DNA of 64,000 bases, from contig CAYWJB010000017.1 in assembly GCA_964458495.1 (NCBI GenBank), positions 1-64,000 of the forward strand, read 5' to 3'. The translations under genes were made by a program, and so were the position numbers. The notes under the pieces are model-generated. The model saw only the letters and a list, made by a program, of their open reading frames with translations, had not been told where the DNA came from and made no database searches. Shown here one piece after another: positions 23,601-33,054 of this stretch. Source of the DNA: JANWVO01 sp964458495. Its GTDB lineage: Bacteria > Acidobacteriota > Terriglobia > Bryobacterales > Bryobacteraceae. Position 1 is the first letter of the stretch. Each line of letters starts with the position of its first letter.

Positions 23601-25384
23601 AGGCTGCCGGCGTTCTGATGATCCTTTGCGCCGGCGGCGCGGCCGCGCAGGCGCCCACGGCCAGCAGGGATGCGGCGCTGGTGCAGAAAGTCAACGCTGC
23701 CCTGAATTCGGACCCCGTCCTGCGCGCCTTGGCCGAAGAGCTCGGCCGAGCAAAGAATCTTCGCGCTCTGGGCGAGGCGGTCTACTTCGCAGAGATCGCG
23801 GCGGACGATGCCGAGACGTTTTCCGTGTCGGCCACGCTGGGCGCGGCGTTCGCGCCGCAGCGCAACATTCTCCGCCCGGTGCGCCCGCTGCTTCGGGTCG
23901 GCTCGCCACGGTTCGACAGCACGGGCTCGATTTTCTCCGATTTCTATCCGGGCGCGCGCTATGATTCCGGCGCCCTTCCGCTGGACAACCATCTGCCCTC
24001 ACTGCGCCACTCTCTGTGGCTGGCTTTCGACCGCGCCTACAAGACCGCCTATGGAGCGCTGGGCCGGAAGGCGGCGGCGCTGCGCGGGGTGACGCAGGCC
24101 GAAGAGCTGCCCGATTTCTGGCCGGCCTTGCCGGTGGTGGTGCTGGAGACTCCCGCGCGCGCGCCGATCGATGAAGCGGGCTGGGTGCAGCGCGTGAAGC
24201 AGCTGTCGGCGGTCTTTGCGGCATACCCGGCCATCGCGGCCTCAAGCGTGGATCTGCAGGTTTCCCAGGGCGCCACGTACTACCTGAACACGGAGGGCAC
24301 ACTGGTTCGCACAGGAGACCGGATCGCTTTTGTGCAGGCGCGGGGTTCGTTGCAAGCGCCGGACGGAATGGTGCTTTATGACGGCGACGTGATCGAGTCG
24401 CTGGATCCGGCCCGCCTGCCTGCGGAGTCCGAGCTGCGGAAGGCGGTGGAGGCAGTGGCCCGGAACCTGGACGCATTGGCGCGGGCGCCGGTGGGGGAGA
24501 GTTATACGGGGCCCGTTCTTTTCGAGGGCGCGGCCGCGGCGCAGGCGTTCGGGGAGGTGTTCGGGGCCAACCTCGGCGTCACGCGGCGCCCGGTGGCGGA
24601 GCCCGGACGGCAGCTCCCCTGGCAGGGGAGCGAACTCGAGAACCGCCTCGGGCTGCGGGTGCTGCCGGAGTGGATCGACCTGGTGGATGATCCGACGGCG
24701 CGAGAGTTCCAGGGGCGGGCGCTGCTCGGGTCCTATCTGGTGGATCAAGAGGGAGTGCGGCCTTCGCGGCTGACGCTGGTCGAGAATGGGGTGCTGAAGG
24801 CGCTTCTGACCACGCGGCAGCCCGTGCGCGGGATGGATGGTCCCAATGGCAGAGCCCGGCTGCCGGGGGCTTTCGGGCTGAAGATTCCGCGGATCTCGAA
24901 CCTCTTCGTGCAGGCGGCGCAGGCGGAGAGCGAGCCAGCGCTGCGGCAGAGGCTGCTGGATCTGGCCCGGCGAATGGGGCGGCCATATGCCATCGTGATC
25001 CGGAAGATGGATTTCCCGTCGAGCGGGTCGCTGGAGGATCTCCGCCAGCGCGCGGCGCGAGCGGGGCGGGCGGGCGCGGGCGGGCGCCCGGTGTCGGCGC
25101 CGGTGCTGGCCTACCGCGTGTACCCCGACGGGCGGGAGGAGCTTGTGCGGGGTCTGCGATTGCGCGCCTTCGGCACGCGGCAATTCCGCGACATTCTGGC
25201 CGCAGGCGACCGGATGCACCAGTTTGACTATCTCGACAACGGGGCTCCTCTGGCGCTGTCCGGCGCGGGCAATTACGTGGTGGGTTGTACGGTGGTGGCG
25301 CCGTCGGTCCTGTTTGAAGAGCTGGAGCTGGAGCCGGCGACGGAGGATTTGCCCAAGCCGCCGGTGGCGCCGCCGCCCCAATAG
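23597..25384 (+). CDS. TldE/PmbA-like partner lacking the zinc site, exported
   Basis: 595 residues from GTG 23597. A signal-like N-terminus (AAGVLMILCAGGAAAQA) precedes a TldD/PmbA-fold body. At the place of the zinc motif the sequence reads FGEVFGAN: Gly319 and Ala324 replace both histidines while Glu320 remains, so it should not bind zinc. In E. coli TldE is likewise the non-catalytic half of a heterodimer. The overlap with the upstream gene supports a paired complex. It ends in a Pro-rich tail. The alignment with the first gene is low outside the core. Confidence 0.8.
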   Translation: MKAAGVLMILCAGGAAAQAPTASRDAALVQKVNAALNSDPVLRALAEELGRAKNLRALGEAVYFAEIAADDAETFSVSATLGAAFAPQRNILRPVRPLLRVGSPRFDSTGSIFSDFYPGARYDSGALPLDNHLPSLRHSLWLAFDRAYKTAYGALGRKAAALRGVTQAEELPDFWPALPVVVLETPARAPIDEAGWVQRVKQLSAVFAAYPAIAASSVDLQVSQGATYYLNTEGTLVRTGDRIAFVQARGSLQAPDGMVLYDGDVIESLDPARLPAESELRKAVEAVARNLDALARAPVGESYTGPVLFEGAAAAQAFGEVFGANLGVTRRPVAEPGRQLPWQGSELENRLGLRVLPEWIDLVDDPTAREFQGRALLGSYLVDQEGVRPSRLTLVENGVLKALLTTRQPVRGMDGPNGRARLPGAFGLKIPRISNLFVQAAQAESEPALRQRLLDLARRMGRPYAIVIRKMDFPSSGSLEDLRQRAARAGRAGAGGRPVSAPVLAYRVYPDGREELVRGLRLRAFGTRQFRDILAAGDRMHQFDYLDNGAPLALSGAGNYVVGCTVVAPSVLFEELELEPATEDLPKPPVAPPPQ

Positions 25385-25464
25385 GAGGAGGGCGCGGCTG
25401 CTCGGGGGAGCGGCTCGGCCGCCGTGGTCGGGCGGCGGATTGCTAAGCTCGAATCGGGAAGCCT

Positions 25465-27795
25465 GTGGGACTGCTTTCGCGCGCCATCTTCGCCGAGATT
25501 GCCGGCAGCGCCTTTCTGGGCGCCGCGCTGTTCGTATTCGTGCTGATGCTGCAGCGGGCCGCGCAACTGTTCTCCATCCTGGTCTCAACGTCCGCGGGGG
25601 CGGGCACGGTGGGCTACCTGTTCCTGCTGCTGCTGCCCGCCACAATGCCGCTGACCGTTCCGTTGGGTGTGCTGGCAGGCATCCTGATCACGTTGAACCG
25701 GCTGTCGAGCGACGGTGAAGTGACGGCGATGCGCGCCGCCGGGATGCCGGCGTGGCGGCTGCTTCTCCCCGTGGCGGGCTTTGCCTTGCTGGCCGCGGGT
25801 GTGACGGCCGCCTGTTCGCTTTACCTGACGCCGAGAAGCAACGCCGAGCTGATCCGCGTGATCAACCGGCTGGGCGCAGCGCAGCTTTCTTCGGAGATCC
25901 AGCCCCGGGTCTTTGAAGAGAGCTTCCCGAACAAGGTGCTCTACGTAGGAGACCTGATCCTTGGCGACCCGGTGGTTTGGCGCAACGTGTTCATCGCCGA
26001 TCTCTCGCCGCCGGAAGAGCGCAAGAGCGCGTCGCCGCGCAGGGGCGACTGGCCGGCGATCACGGTGGCGGCCGAGGCGGTCGTGCTTCCGGACGCAAAC
26101 CACAACCGGCTTCAGCTGTCTTTACGGAACGGCGCGACCTACGAGGCTGCGCCCGATCCTGCCGAGTACCACCGGATCAGCTTCCCGCGCGGAGAGCAGG
26201 CGCTGGAGGCGCGGCAAAGGGAAGAGGTCCGCGCCAAGCTTTTCACGGCGACGCCCACTTCGGAACTGCTGCCGGAGCTGCCGCGGAGCATCGAGGCGCG
26301 GATCGAGTTTCATCAGCGGTTTGCTCTTCCCATGGCGTGCCTGCTGCTGGGGCTGGCAGCCTTTCCGCTCGGCGTCAGCGCGCGCCGCGGCGGCAAGAGC
26401 GGCGCGTTCGTGATCACCGTCGGCTTCGCGCTGCTGTACTACACGGCGCTGGTCAGCCTGATCGGACTGGCCCGCGAGGGCAGAATTCCCGCCGGGCTGG
26501 CGGCATGGCTGCCGGATGCCTTCTTCGCGCTGCTGGCTGCCGTGCTGCTGATCCGGCTCGAGCGCCCTGGCGAGAGGGACTGGCTGGCATCCGTGCGAGG
26601 GAGAGCCGCGGAGCTGATCGCACGGCTGCGGGACCTGCCCCGGCCTCCGCTCGCGTTGCCCGGCCTCCGCCGGCCGGACTCCGGCGCCGCGCGCCTCTTC
26701 CTGCTGCCGCAAATCATCGACTTCTACATTCTTTCCAGTTTTCTTTTTTACTTTCTGGTGCTTCTTTTCACCTTCGTGGCGCTTACGGAAGTCTTCAATT
26801 TCTTCGAACTGTTGGGCGATGTTTTCCGCAACCGGATCCCCATCGCGGAACTGTTCCGCTACCTGTTTTTCCTGGCGCCGAAGCTGATTTATGACGCCGC
26901 TCCGGTCAGCGTCCTGGTGGCCACTCTGGTGGCCTTCGGCATTCTGGCCAAGCACAACGAGGTCACGGCGCTGAAGGCGTGCGGCGTCAGCCTCCACCGC
27001 CTCAGCCTGCCGGTGCTGTTCGCCGGGGCCGCGCTGAGCGCCGGCCTGTTCGCCTTCGATCATTCCGTCGCAACCGGGGCGAACGTCATCCAGGAACGGC
27101 TACGCAACCGAATTAAAGGCCGCCCCGTTCAGACGTATTTGCGGCCACAAAGCCCGTGGATTTTCGGGCGCGGGCCACGGATTTACTACTACCGCTACAT
27201 GAACGAGAGCGAGGGCGTGCTGGGCGGCGTGAGCGTCTATGAGCTGGACTCTTCCCGCTTCCGCCTGGCGCGGCACATTTACGCGGAGCGGGCACGCTGG
27301 GAGCCGGCGCTGCGAACGTGGGTCTTCCAGAACGGATGGGTGCGCGATTTCAGCGGCGGCGACGGTTTCCGCATGTTCGCGGGCGAGGCGGCGACGTTCC
27401 CCAAACTGGACGAGACGCCATCGTGGTTCATCAAGGAAGTGAAGACCTACAAGCAGATGACCGCCGGGCAGCTGGGCGACTACATTGCCGAAATGCGGCA
27501 GTCCGGCTTCAACACGATCCCGCTCCAGGTGCAGTACCACAAGAAGTTTTCGACGCCGCTGTTCGCCCTTGTCATGGCGCTTCTCAGCGTGCCTTTCGCG
27601 TTTCTGACCGGCGCCCGGGGCGCGCTCACCGGGGTCGGTGCGAGCCTGGGGATCGGCACCGCGTACTTCGCGCTGAACTACCTTTTCGAGCAGCTCGGCA
27701 ATGCGGGGCAGCTGCCGCCGCACCTGGCGGCGTGGTCGCCGAACGCGCTGTTTGCGCTGGCGGGACTGTATCTGATGTCGAGGATGCGCACATGA
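25465..27795 (+). CDS. Fused LptF-LptG lipopolysaccharide export permease
   Basis: 776 residues, twice the usual size. Residues 1-400 form one YjgP/YjgQ unit (six helices around a periplasmic beta-jellyroll, about 100-265) and residues about 415-776 form a second one starting QIIDFYILSSFLFYF. In most bacteria LptF and LptG are separate proteins that pair with the LptB ATPase to extract LPS. Here one chain supplies both halves. No lptB, lptC or lptA lies in the window. GTG 25465 is the chosen start; the next gene overlaps the stop (ATGA). Confidence 0.88.
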   Translation: MGLLSRAIFAEIAGSAFLGAALFVFVLMLQRAAQLFSILVSTSAGAGTVGYLFLLLLPATMPLTVPLGVLAGILITLNRLSSDGEVTAMRAAGMPAWRLLLPVAGFALLAAGVTAACSLYLTPRSNAELIRVINRLGAAQLSSEIQPRVFEESFPNKVLYVGDLILGDPVVWRNVFIADLSPPEERKSASPRRGDWPAITVAAEAVVLPDANHNRLQLSLRNGATYEAAPDPAEYHRISFPRGEQALEARQREEVRAKLFTATPTSELLPELPRSIEARIEFHQRFALPMACLLLGLAAFPLGVSARRGGKSGAFVITVGFALLYYTALVSLIGLAREGRIPAGLAAWLPDAFFALLAAVLLIRLERPGERDWLASVRGRAAELIARLRDLPRPPLALPGLRRPDSGAARLFLLPQIIDFYILSSFLFYFLVLLFTFVALTEVFNFFELLGDVFRNRIPIAELFRYLFFLAPKLIYDAAPVSVLVATLVAFGILAKHNEVTALKACGVSLHRLSLPVLFAGAALSAGLFAFDHSVATGANVIQERLRNRIKGRPVQTYLRPQSPWIFGRGPRIYYYRYMNESEGVLGGVSVYELDSSRFRLARHIYAERARWEPALRTWVFQNGWVRDFSGGDGFRMFAGEAATFPKLDETPSWFIKEVKTYKQMTAGQLGDYIAEMRQSGFNTIPLQVQYHKKFSTPLFALVMALLSVPFAFLTGARGALTGVGASLGIGTAYFALNYLFEQLGNAGQLPPHLAAWSPNALFALAGLYLMSRMRT

Positions 27796-28508
27796 ACGGA
27801 CCGATGGACCGCCGCTCCGTGCTGCTGGCGCTTTGGGTCTCGCGTGTTCCGGCTGCGCCCGGCGGGGACGACTGGCAGCAGTGGAACGACAGGAAAGTGC
27901 TCCAGATGCTCACCGAATCGCCTTGGGCAAGGCGCCGGCGCGTGCGGCTGGAATGGTTCCGGCGCGAGCCGGCTCCGCCGCGGGCCGAGGACATTCCGGG
28001 CGCGACGGGGCCCAACATGCGCCGGCCCGACGGCGGCAACCCGATCGGCGGGATCGGTGTGCCGCGCACGTCGCTGCCGCTGGAGGCGGACCTGATCGTG
28101 CGCTGGGTGTCGGCGCTGCCGGTCCGCCAGGCGCGCGCGCTGTATCTTTACCGCGCGCAGGCGAACTCCGTGCGGACTCTGGCGGAACTGCTGGAGGAAG
28201 GGCCGGCGGACGCGGTTCTGGAGATCCACGGCCTGCCTGCGCAGATCGCCCACAAAGGCGCCGGATCGGTGGAGCTGGCCGCCATGCAGGGAGTCCGCGT
28301 GCTTCTGGCCCGGGGCCAGGCGCTGGCGCCGCGAAAGGCCCGTGCCGATCTTACGGGCCTGACGCTCGATCTCTACCTGCACTTTGACAGAGCCGCTCTG
28401 GCGGCGGCGAAGGGTGACATCGAAGTGCGCGCAGACCTCCAGATTGCGCGGTTCAAGGAGAGGTTCCGGGTCTCGCAGATGTTTTATTCCGGGCGCTTCG
28501 AGATCTGA
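27792..28508 (+). CDS. Hypothetical protein coupled to LptFG
   Basis: 238 residues, ATG 27792 overlapping the LptFG stop. The N-terminus (MDRRSVLLALWVSRVPAAPGG) could be an export signal. The motif DDWQQWNDRKVLQMLTESPWARR near residues 21-43 is of a kind I have seen at the start of unnamed acidobacterial proteins. No catalytic motif was recognised; the C-terminal half looks beta-rich. Tight coupling suggests a role with the permease or its envelope substrate, without direct evidence. Confidence 0.7.
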   Translation: MNGPMDRRSVLLALWVSRVPAAPGGDDWQQWNDRKVLQMLTESPWARRRRVRLEWFRREPAPPRAEDIPGATGPNMRRPDGGNPIGGIGVPRTSLPLEADLIVRWVSALPVRQARALYLYRAQANSVRTLAELLEEGPADAVLEIHGLPAQIAHKGAGSVELAAMQGVRVLLARGQALAPRKARADLTGLTLDLYLHFDRAALAAAKGDIEVRADLQIARFKERFRVSQMFYSGRFEI

Positions 28509-28602
28509 GGCGGCCGTGCAGGCGGCCCGCAGGTTGCGATAGTCTCTTGGATCATTGCCAGGCCGGGTCCGGCCAGTGGTCTGAATGGAGGGAACTCACG
28601 CG

Positions 28603-30489
28603 ATGCGATTCGCAACCGCCGCCGCCTTGTTTTGCCTGATGGGCGCGCCAGCCGTCTCCCAGCCCCGGATGCCTTTCCGGACGGTGATCTTCGGCCGCTA
28701 TTCGGATTCGCTTCAAAGCTTCGAGTCCTTTGCGGCGAGAGCGAAACAGTCCGGGGCCACGCACATTGTGATCACGGCGGAAGACCTGCCGTGGGCGCTG
28801 TGGCAGCTCGACACCCCGGGCGACCCGTATCCGGCGTGGGCCATGTCGAACGTCGGCATCCTGAAGATCGCCGTGCCGGATGCATTGCAGAGCTATGTTC
28901 CGCAAAGCTATGCGGATCAGGTGATGGGGATTCTGAAGGCGAGGTGCGAGGTGCTGCGCCGGCTCGGGCTGAAGGCTGCGTTCACGACGTTCGAGCCGCA
29001 GATCCTGCCGGAAGCCGTGTACCGGGACCGCCCGCTGTGGCGCGGGCCGCAGGTCGACCACCCCCTGCGCTCGCGCGTGCCGAGGTTCGCCCCGAACATA
29101 GACAACCCGGAGGTGCTGGCGCTGTACCGGGAGTCGTTCCGCAAGCTCTGCACGGCCTGCCCGGAGGTCGAGATCCTCTCGCTGCACACCAACGACTCGG
29201 GTTCGGGCATGAGCTGGAGCCCCGGGCTCTATCAGGGGCCCAATGGCAGCGCGCTGACGCGGGACCGCAAGATGTACGAGCGCTACCGGGAGTTCTTCGG
29301 CGCGATGCGGCAGGGCGCGCAGGACGCGCGGCCCGGCCCGCTGGAGATCGACGCCGAGTGGGTGCGGGAGGCAGTGCCGGAGCTGTTCGCCACGCGGCTG
29401 GAGCCCGGCATGGCCATCGCCAACCTGGAGGGGCCGAAGGCGACGCCATACAAGGCCGTGGCCGGATTCCTGCTCGACTATTTCTATCCGTTCTATCCCG
29501 CGCTTGGCATCCCGATTCCTGTGCGCATGCTGGAGGAGCTCGAGAAGGCCTCGCAAAGCGGCGCGCCGCGGCTCTTTTTTCTGATCGGCGACCGCTACAA
29601 CACCGATCTTTACTTCGATATTTACGATCAATTCCGGAAAAAACCGACGGGCGACGATGTTTCGCGCATGCAGCTGTTGCGCTCGCTGGCGGCCGCCCGC
29701 GCGGGGGAGGCGGGAGCGGGCGCGCTGACGGGCGCATGGATGGCCATCCACCGCGCCGGCAGGGACGTTGACATCCTGAACTTCGGCGGAACGCTGTTCT
29801 ACATCGGCGGAGTGCACCAGCGGTGGCTGACCCGCCCGTTCGTTCCGTTTCCCGAGGAATTGCTCTCGCAGGAACGGGAATATTACCGGAAATTCCAGTT
29901 CCAGGCGCGCGGGGAGGACCGGGCCCGGGATCTCGGCGACATCCAGGGCACGCGCCAGTACCAGGGCCTTGGAGGCACGGCCGTGTCAGGGCAGCTCCTC
30001 GTTCGCATGAAAGGCGACATCGCGCAGGCGCGGGAGCTGACCCGCAAAGCCGCCGCTTCGGCGGCGGCAGGCCGCAAGGCAGAGATGGAACTGCTGGACA
30101 AGCGGCTCCGCGTGTTCGACATTCTGATCGACAACTGCCGCGACGGGCTCGAGTATCAATACCTGCTCGACTTCATGAAGGGCGGGCGCCTGCGCCGGCC
30201 CATCGAGTTCCAGGAGCATCTGACCGACATCACCGAGTGGCGGCAGATCAAGGACATCGCGCGCCGCGAAATGGACAACAGCATCGTTCTGGCCGAACTG
30301 CTGGAGTCTACGAAGGACGTGTTGCTGGACCTGGCAAAGACCAAGTCGGAGGAAAACATCCGCGTTCTTGGGCCGGACCTCGCGAAGCAGCTCAGGCGGC
30401 GTGTCGAGATCATGGCCCGCACCTGGGAGGACTACGAGCGGCTGTTTGACGAAGAGAAGCCGTTGCCGGGCGAGGCTGCGCGGCAGTAA
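28603..30489 (+). CDS. Secreted protein of unknown function, TIM-barrel-like
   Basis: 628 residues from ATG 28603, with GGAGGG upstream. A Sec signal (MRFATAAALFCLMGAPAVSQ) is followed by a region with the rhythm of a glycoside-hydrolase TIM barrel: GATHIVITAEDLPWALW, KAAFTTFEPQILPE, EILSLHTNDSGSGMSW, IANLEGPKATPY. The last 230 residues are helical and charged. An Asp or Glu in these strands may be catalytic, but I cannot assign a CAZy family. It stands alone between two convergently read neighbours. Confidence 0.7.
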   Translation: MRFATAAALFCLMGAPAVSQPRMPFRTVIFGRYSDSLQSFESFAARAKQSGATHIVITAEDLPWALWQLDTPGDPYPAWAMSNVGILKIAVPDALQSYVPQSYADQVMGILKARCEVLRRLGLKAAFTTFEPQILPEAVYRDRPLWRGPQVDHPLRSRVPRFAPNIDNPEVLALYRESFRKLCTACPEVEILSLHTNDSGSGMSWSPGLYQGPNGSALTRDRKMYERYREFFGAMRQGAQDARPGPLEIDAEWVREAVPELFATRLEPGMAIANLEGPKATPYKAVAGFLLDYFYPFYPALGIPIPVRMLEELEKASQSGAPRLFFLIGDRYNTDLYFDIYDQFRKKPTGDDVSRMQLLRSLAAARAGEAGAGALTGAWMAIHRAGRDVDILNFGGTLFYIGGVHQRWLTRPFVPFPEELLSQEREYYRKFQFQARGEDRARDLGDIQGTRQYQGLGGTAVSGQLLVRMKGDIAQARELTRKAAASAAAGRKAEMELLDKRLRVFDILIDNCRDGLEYQYLLDFMKGGRLRRPIEFQEHLTDITEWRQIKDIARREMDNSIVLAELLESTKDVLLDLAKTKSEENIRVLGPDLAKQLRRRVEIMARTWEDYERLFDEEKPLPGEAARQ

Positions 30490-30499
30490 GCCCGGCAGT

Positions 30500-32923
30500 T
30501 CAGCGATCCATCGCGCGGATCCGTTCAGCCAGACGCCGCGACGCGGCCTCGTCGCCCTTGCGGCGGGCCGACTCGAGCGCCTTCCTGGCGGCGGCGAGCG
30601 CATCGCCGCTGCGGCCGGCTTCGGAATAGAGTTCCGCCAGGCGTTCGAGGATGAGCGGCTCCTCGCCGCGGCTGAGCTGCGCGGCCTTCTCGACGTGCGT
30701 CAATCCGTTGCGCAGATCACCGGAGGCGGCGAGCGCGCGGCCGAAGTTGAATTGCACGGCGGCGGAATTCGGCTCCAGCTCCAGCGCTTTCCGGAAGTAC
30801 GGGAGCGAGTCGTCGTACCTGCCCGCGCGCGCGAGCGCGCCGGCGTAGTTGTTGAGCGCGTCCGGGCTGTCCGGCGTCAGTTCCAGAGCCACGCGCAGAT
30901 GGACGAGCGCCTTGTCCGTCTCGCCGGTTTCCACGAGCATCCCGCCATAGGCGCTGCGCGCCTGCGCGTCGGCGGGGCGCAACTCGAGAGCGCGCTCGAA
31001 GTGGCGCGCCGCTTCGACGTATTTTTTCGTGCGGGCCAGAGCGATGCCGACGTTGGTGTGCGCCCGCACGTTGCCGGGGTCGATCTCGAGCGCGCGCGCG
31101 AACTCGCGCGCCGCCTCTTCCAGCCTGCCGGCGCCGTGCAGGGCCGCGCCCAGGTTGCTGATGGCGGCGGCGTCCTGCGGGTCCAGTTCCAGCGCCTTGC
31201 GCCACTGGGCGGCCGATTCTTCGAACCTGCCTTGCCGGTAGAGGGCGAGGGCGCGATCCGAGATGCGGTAGAACTCCGTGGCAGGGGCGTCGATCCTGAG
31301 CCACTCGTCGACGCCGATGTTGACGAATTCGGGGATGTTTACGGCGCGGTTGGCCGCAGTTGCGTTTTCTATGAGGACCGGCGGCGTGTCGTTGCCTTCC
31401 TCGTCGATATGGGTGAGGAACATCTGCGTGTAGGGCGAGCGGCTCTTGGAGGAGAACACGAGCCAGCGCCCGTTGGGCGAGAAGCTGTGCCAGGAGTTCA
31501 TCAGCGGCGTGTTGCAGTTCATCCGGCGCGGAGTGCCGCCCTCGAACGGCACGATGTAGAGCCGGCTGTCGGGACGCATCAGAAGGCCGTTGCGCGCCTG
31601 GACGAAGACGATCCATTTGCCGTCGGGCGAGACCTTCGGGAAGCTGTTGCTCATCCCGTTCCGCGAGGCGCCGCGGACCGGTTCCGGCGTGCCGCCGCGG
31701 CCGTTGTTGAACGGGATGCGATAGAGGTCATACTGGATCTGCGTCTCGTTGGGGTCGTTGGCGCGTTCGGCCAGCTGCGCGCCCGGCGGGTAGGCGTCCC
31801 GCGCCCGGGCGCGGGCGAAGACGATCCATTTGCCGTCGGGGCTCCAGGTGGCGTTGGTGTGGACGTAATTCAGATCGTCCGCGCCCGGAAGGGGCTTCAG
31901 CTGCCGGTTCTCGCGGTCGTACCAAGCCAGGATGCCGCGCGTCGGGTAAAAGACCTGCAAAAAGCGGTAGTCGCGGAAGTTGGCGACATAGAAGTTGCCC
32001 TGCACGTCCTGGGGCAGCTCCGGGGCGATGCCCGCGCCGCGAACCGGCTGCGAGCGGTCGAACTCGGATCCGTTCACCATGGTTACGACTGTCTGCCCGT
32101 CCGGGGAGACCTGAGACATGAAGCCCACGCGGATCCTGCCGCCCAGCTTTCCGCGGAAATTGCTCCACGCGATCACGTCACGGTTGTGGATCACGGTCTC
32201 TTTGCGGACCGGAACGAGCGCATAGAGGCCCTTGTCGTTCTGCGGTCCGTCGACATCGAGCCCGAGCGTCCCGCCGTCTCTCGAGAACGAGTGGCAGTTC
32301 ATGCACACGGGCAGATCGTCGATCAGCAGGCGGCTGGAGTCCTCGTGCACATAGCGGAGGCGCCAGGCGACGAGAGGGAGCGCAGAAGGCGGCAGCGGCT
32401 TGATGACGCCGCGCTCGAGCTGCGCGGGCATCAGCGGGACATCGCGAAAGAAGATGGGCGCGCCGACGGGGTCTTTCGAGGTGCGGATGGTCACGCTGCC
32501 GGTGGAGACGGCGCGGGACGGATCGAGAGACTGGAAGCCTTCCAAAGTGATCGTGGCGGGGCGATCCACGGAGCGCCGCTTGATCTCCTCCCAGACCTCG
32601 CGCGGCGGGCGCCAGGTGCGGGTCGAGGCCTTTTCGGCGGGAACGCGGGGCAGTTCGTTGGTGTCCGCGACGGCGCGGTAGTCGATCTCGCCGGGCTCCA
32701 GCCAGCGAGCGTCCACATCCATGTGCAGCGGCGCGCCGCCATCGCCGAAGCGCACAACCACGCGCCACGCCGTGTTCGAGCCGGAGGAATCGCGGAAGAG
32801 GAACGTGGGCGCGGCGAAATCGGGAGGAAACAGCGAGCCCTCGAGCGGGTACTCGATCGTGATCCGCCCCTGCGGCTGCGCCGCGGCGGCGGCACACAGA
32901 GCAAGCGCCACCAGGAGTCTCAT
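30500..32923 (-). CDS. Secreted PD40 beta-propeller/TPR protein with CxxCH motif
   Basis: 807 residues. After a signal peptide (ALALCAAAAAQ) comes a beta-rich domain, then a CMNCH site at 207-211, matching the c-type heme attachment motif. PD40/TolB-like propeller strands follow (VSPDGKWIVFVQAR, FSPNGRWLVFSSKS, WSPDGKWIVFARA), then about eight TPR repeats from residue 545. Such proteins scan or scaffold in the periplasm. Whether heme is attached is unknown. The gene converges with the unknown secreted protein, ten bases apart. Confidence 0.82.
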   Translation of the reverse strand: MRLLVALALCAAAAAQPQGRITIEYPLEGSLFPPDFAAPTFLFRDSSGSNTAWRVVVRFGDGGAPLHMDVDARWLEPGEIDYRAVADTNELPRVPAEKASTRTWRPPREVWEEIKRRSVDRPATITLEGFQSLDPSRAVSTGSVTIRTSKDPVGAPIFFRDVPLMPAQLERGVIKPLPPSALPLVAWRLRYVHEDSSRLLIDDLPVCMNCHSFSRDGGTLGLDVDGPQNDKGLYALVPVRKETVIHNRDVIAWSNFRGKLGGRIRVGFMSQVSPDGQTVVTMVNGSEFDRSQPVRGAGIAPELPQDVQGNFYVANFRDYRFLQVFYPTRGILAWYDRENRQLKPLPGADDLNYVHTNATWSPDGKWIVFARARARDAYPPGAQLAERANDPNETQIQYDLYRIPFNNGRGGTPEPVRGASRNGMSNSFPKVSPDGKWIVFVQARNGLLMRPDSRLYIVPFEGGTPRRMNCNTPLMNSWHSFSPNGRWLVFSSKSRSPYTQMFLTHIDEEGNDTPPVLIENATAANRAVNIPEFVNIGVDEWLRIDAPATEFYRISDRALALYRQGRFEESAAQWRKALELDPQDAAAISNLGAALHGAGRLEEAAREFARALEIDPGNVRAHTNVGIALARTKKYVEAARHFERALELRPADAQARSAYGGMLVETGETDKALVHLRVALELTPDSPDALNNYAGALARAGRYDDSLPYFRKALELEPNSAAVQFNFGRALAASGDLRNGLTHVEKAAQLSRGEEPLILERLAELYSEAGRSGDALAAARKALESARRKGDEAASRRLAERIRAMDR

Positions 32924-33054
32924 TCAAAGCCCCGTGCCTCGATCATACCGGACCGTGCGGCTCTCCGGTTCGCCGGTTCCTGATAACCTTGTTGGTTTGA
33001 CTCTGCCGCCGCGGCGGGGAGCCGTGCCGGCGGCGCCAGGAGAGAATCAACGCC

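Noticed and set aside
30368..32983. An 871-codon open frame on the plus strand
   Set aside because: It is antisense to the PD40/TPR gene, whose product has a signal peptide, propeller motifs and TPRs. The plus frame is Arg/Val/Gly-rich without motifs, as expected of GC-rich antisense DNA.
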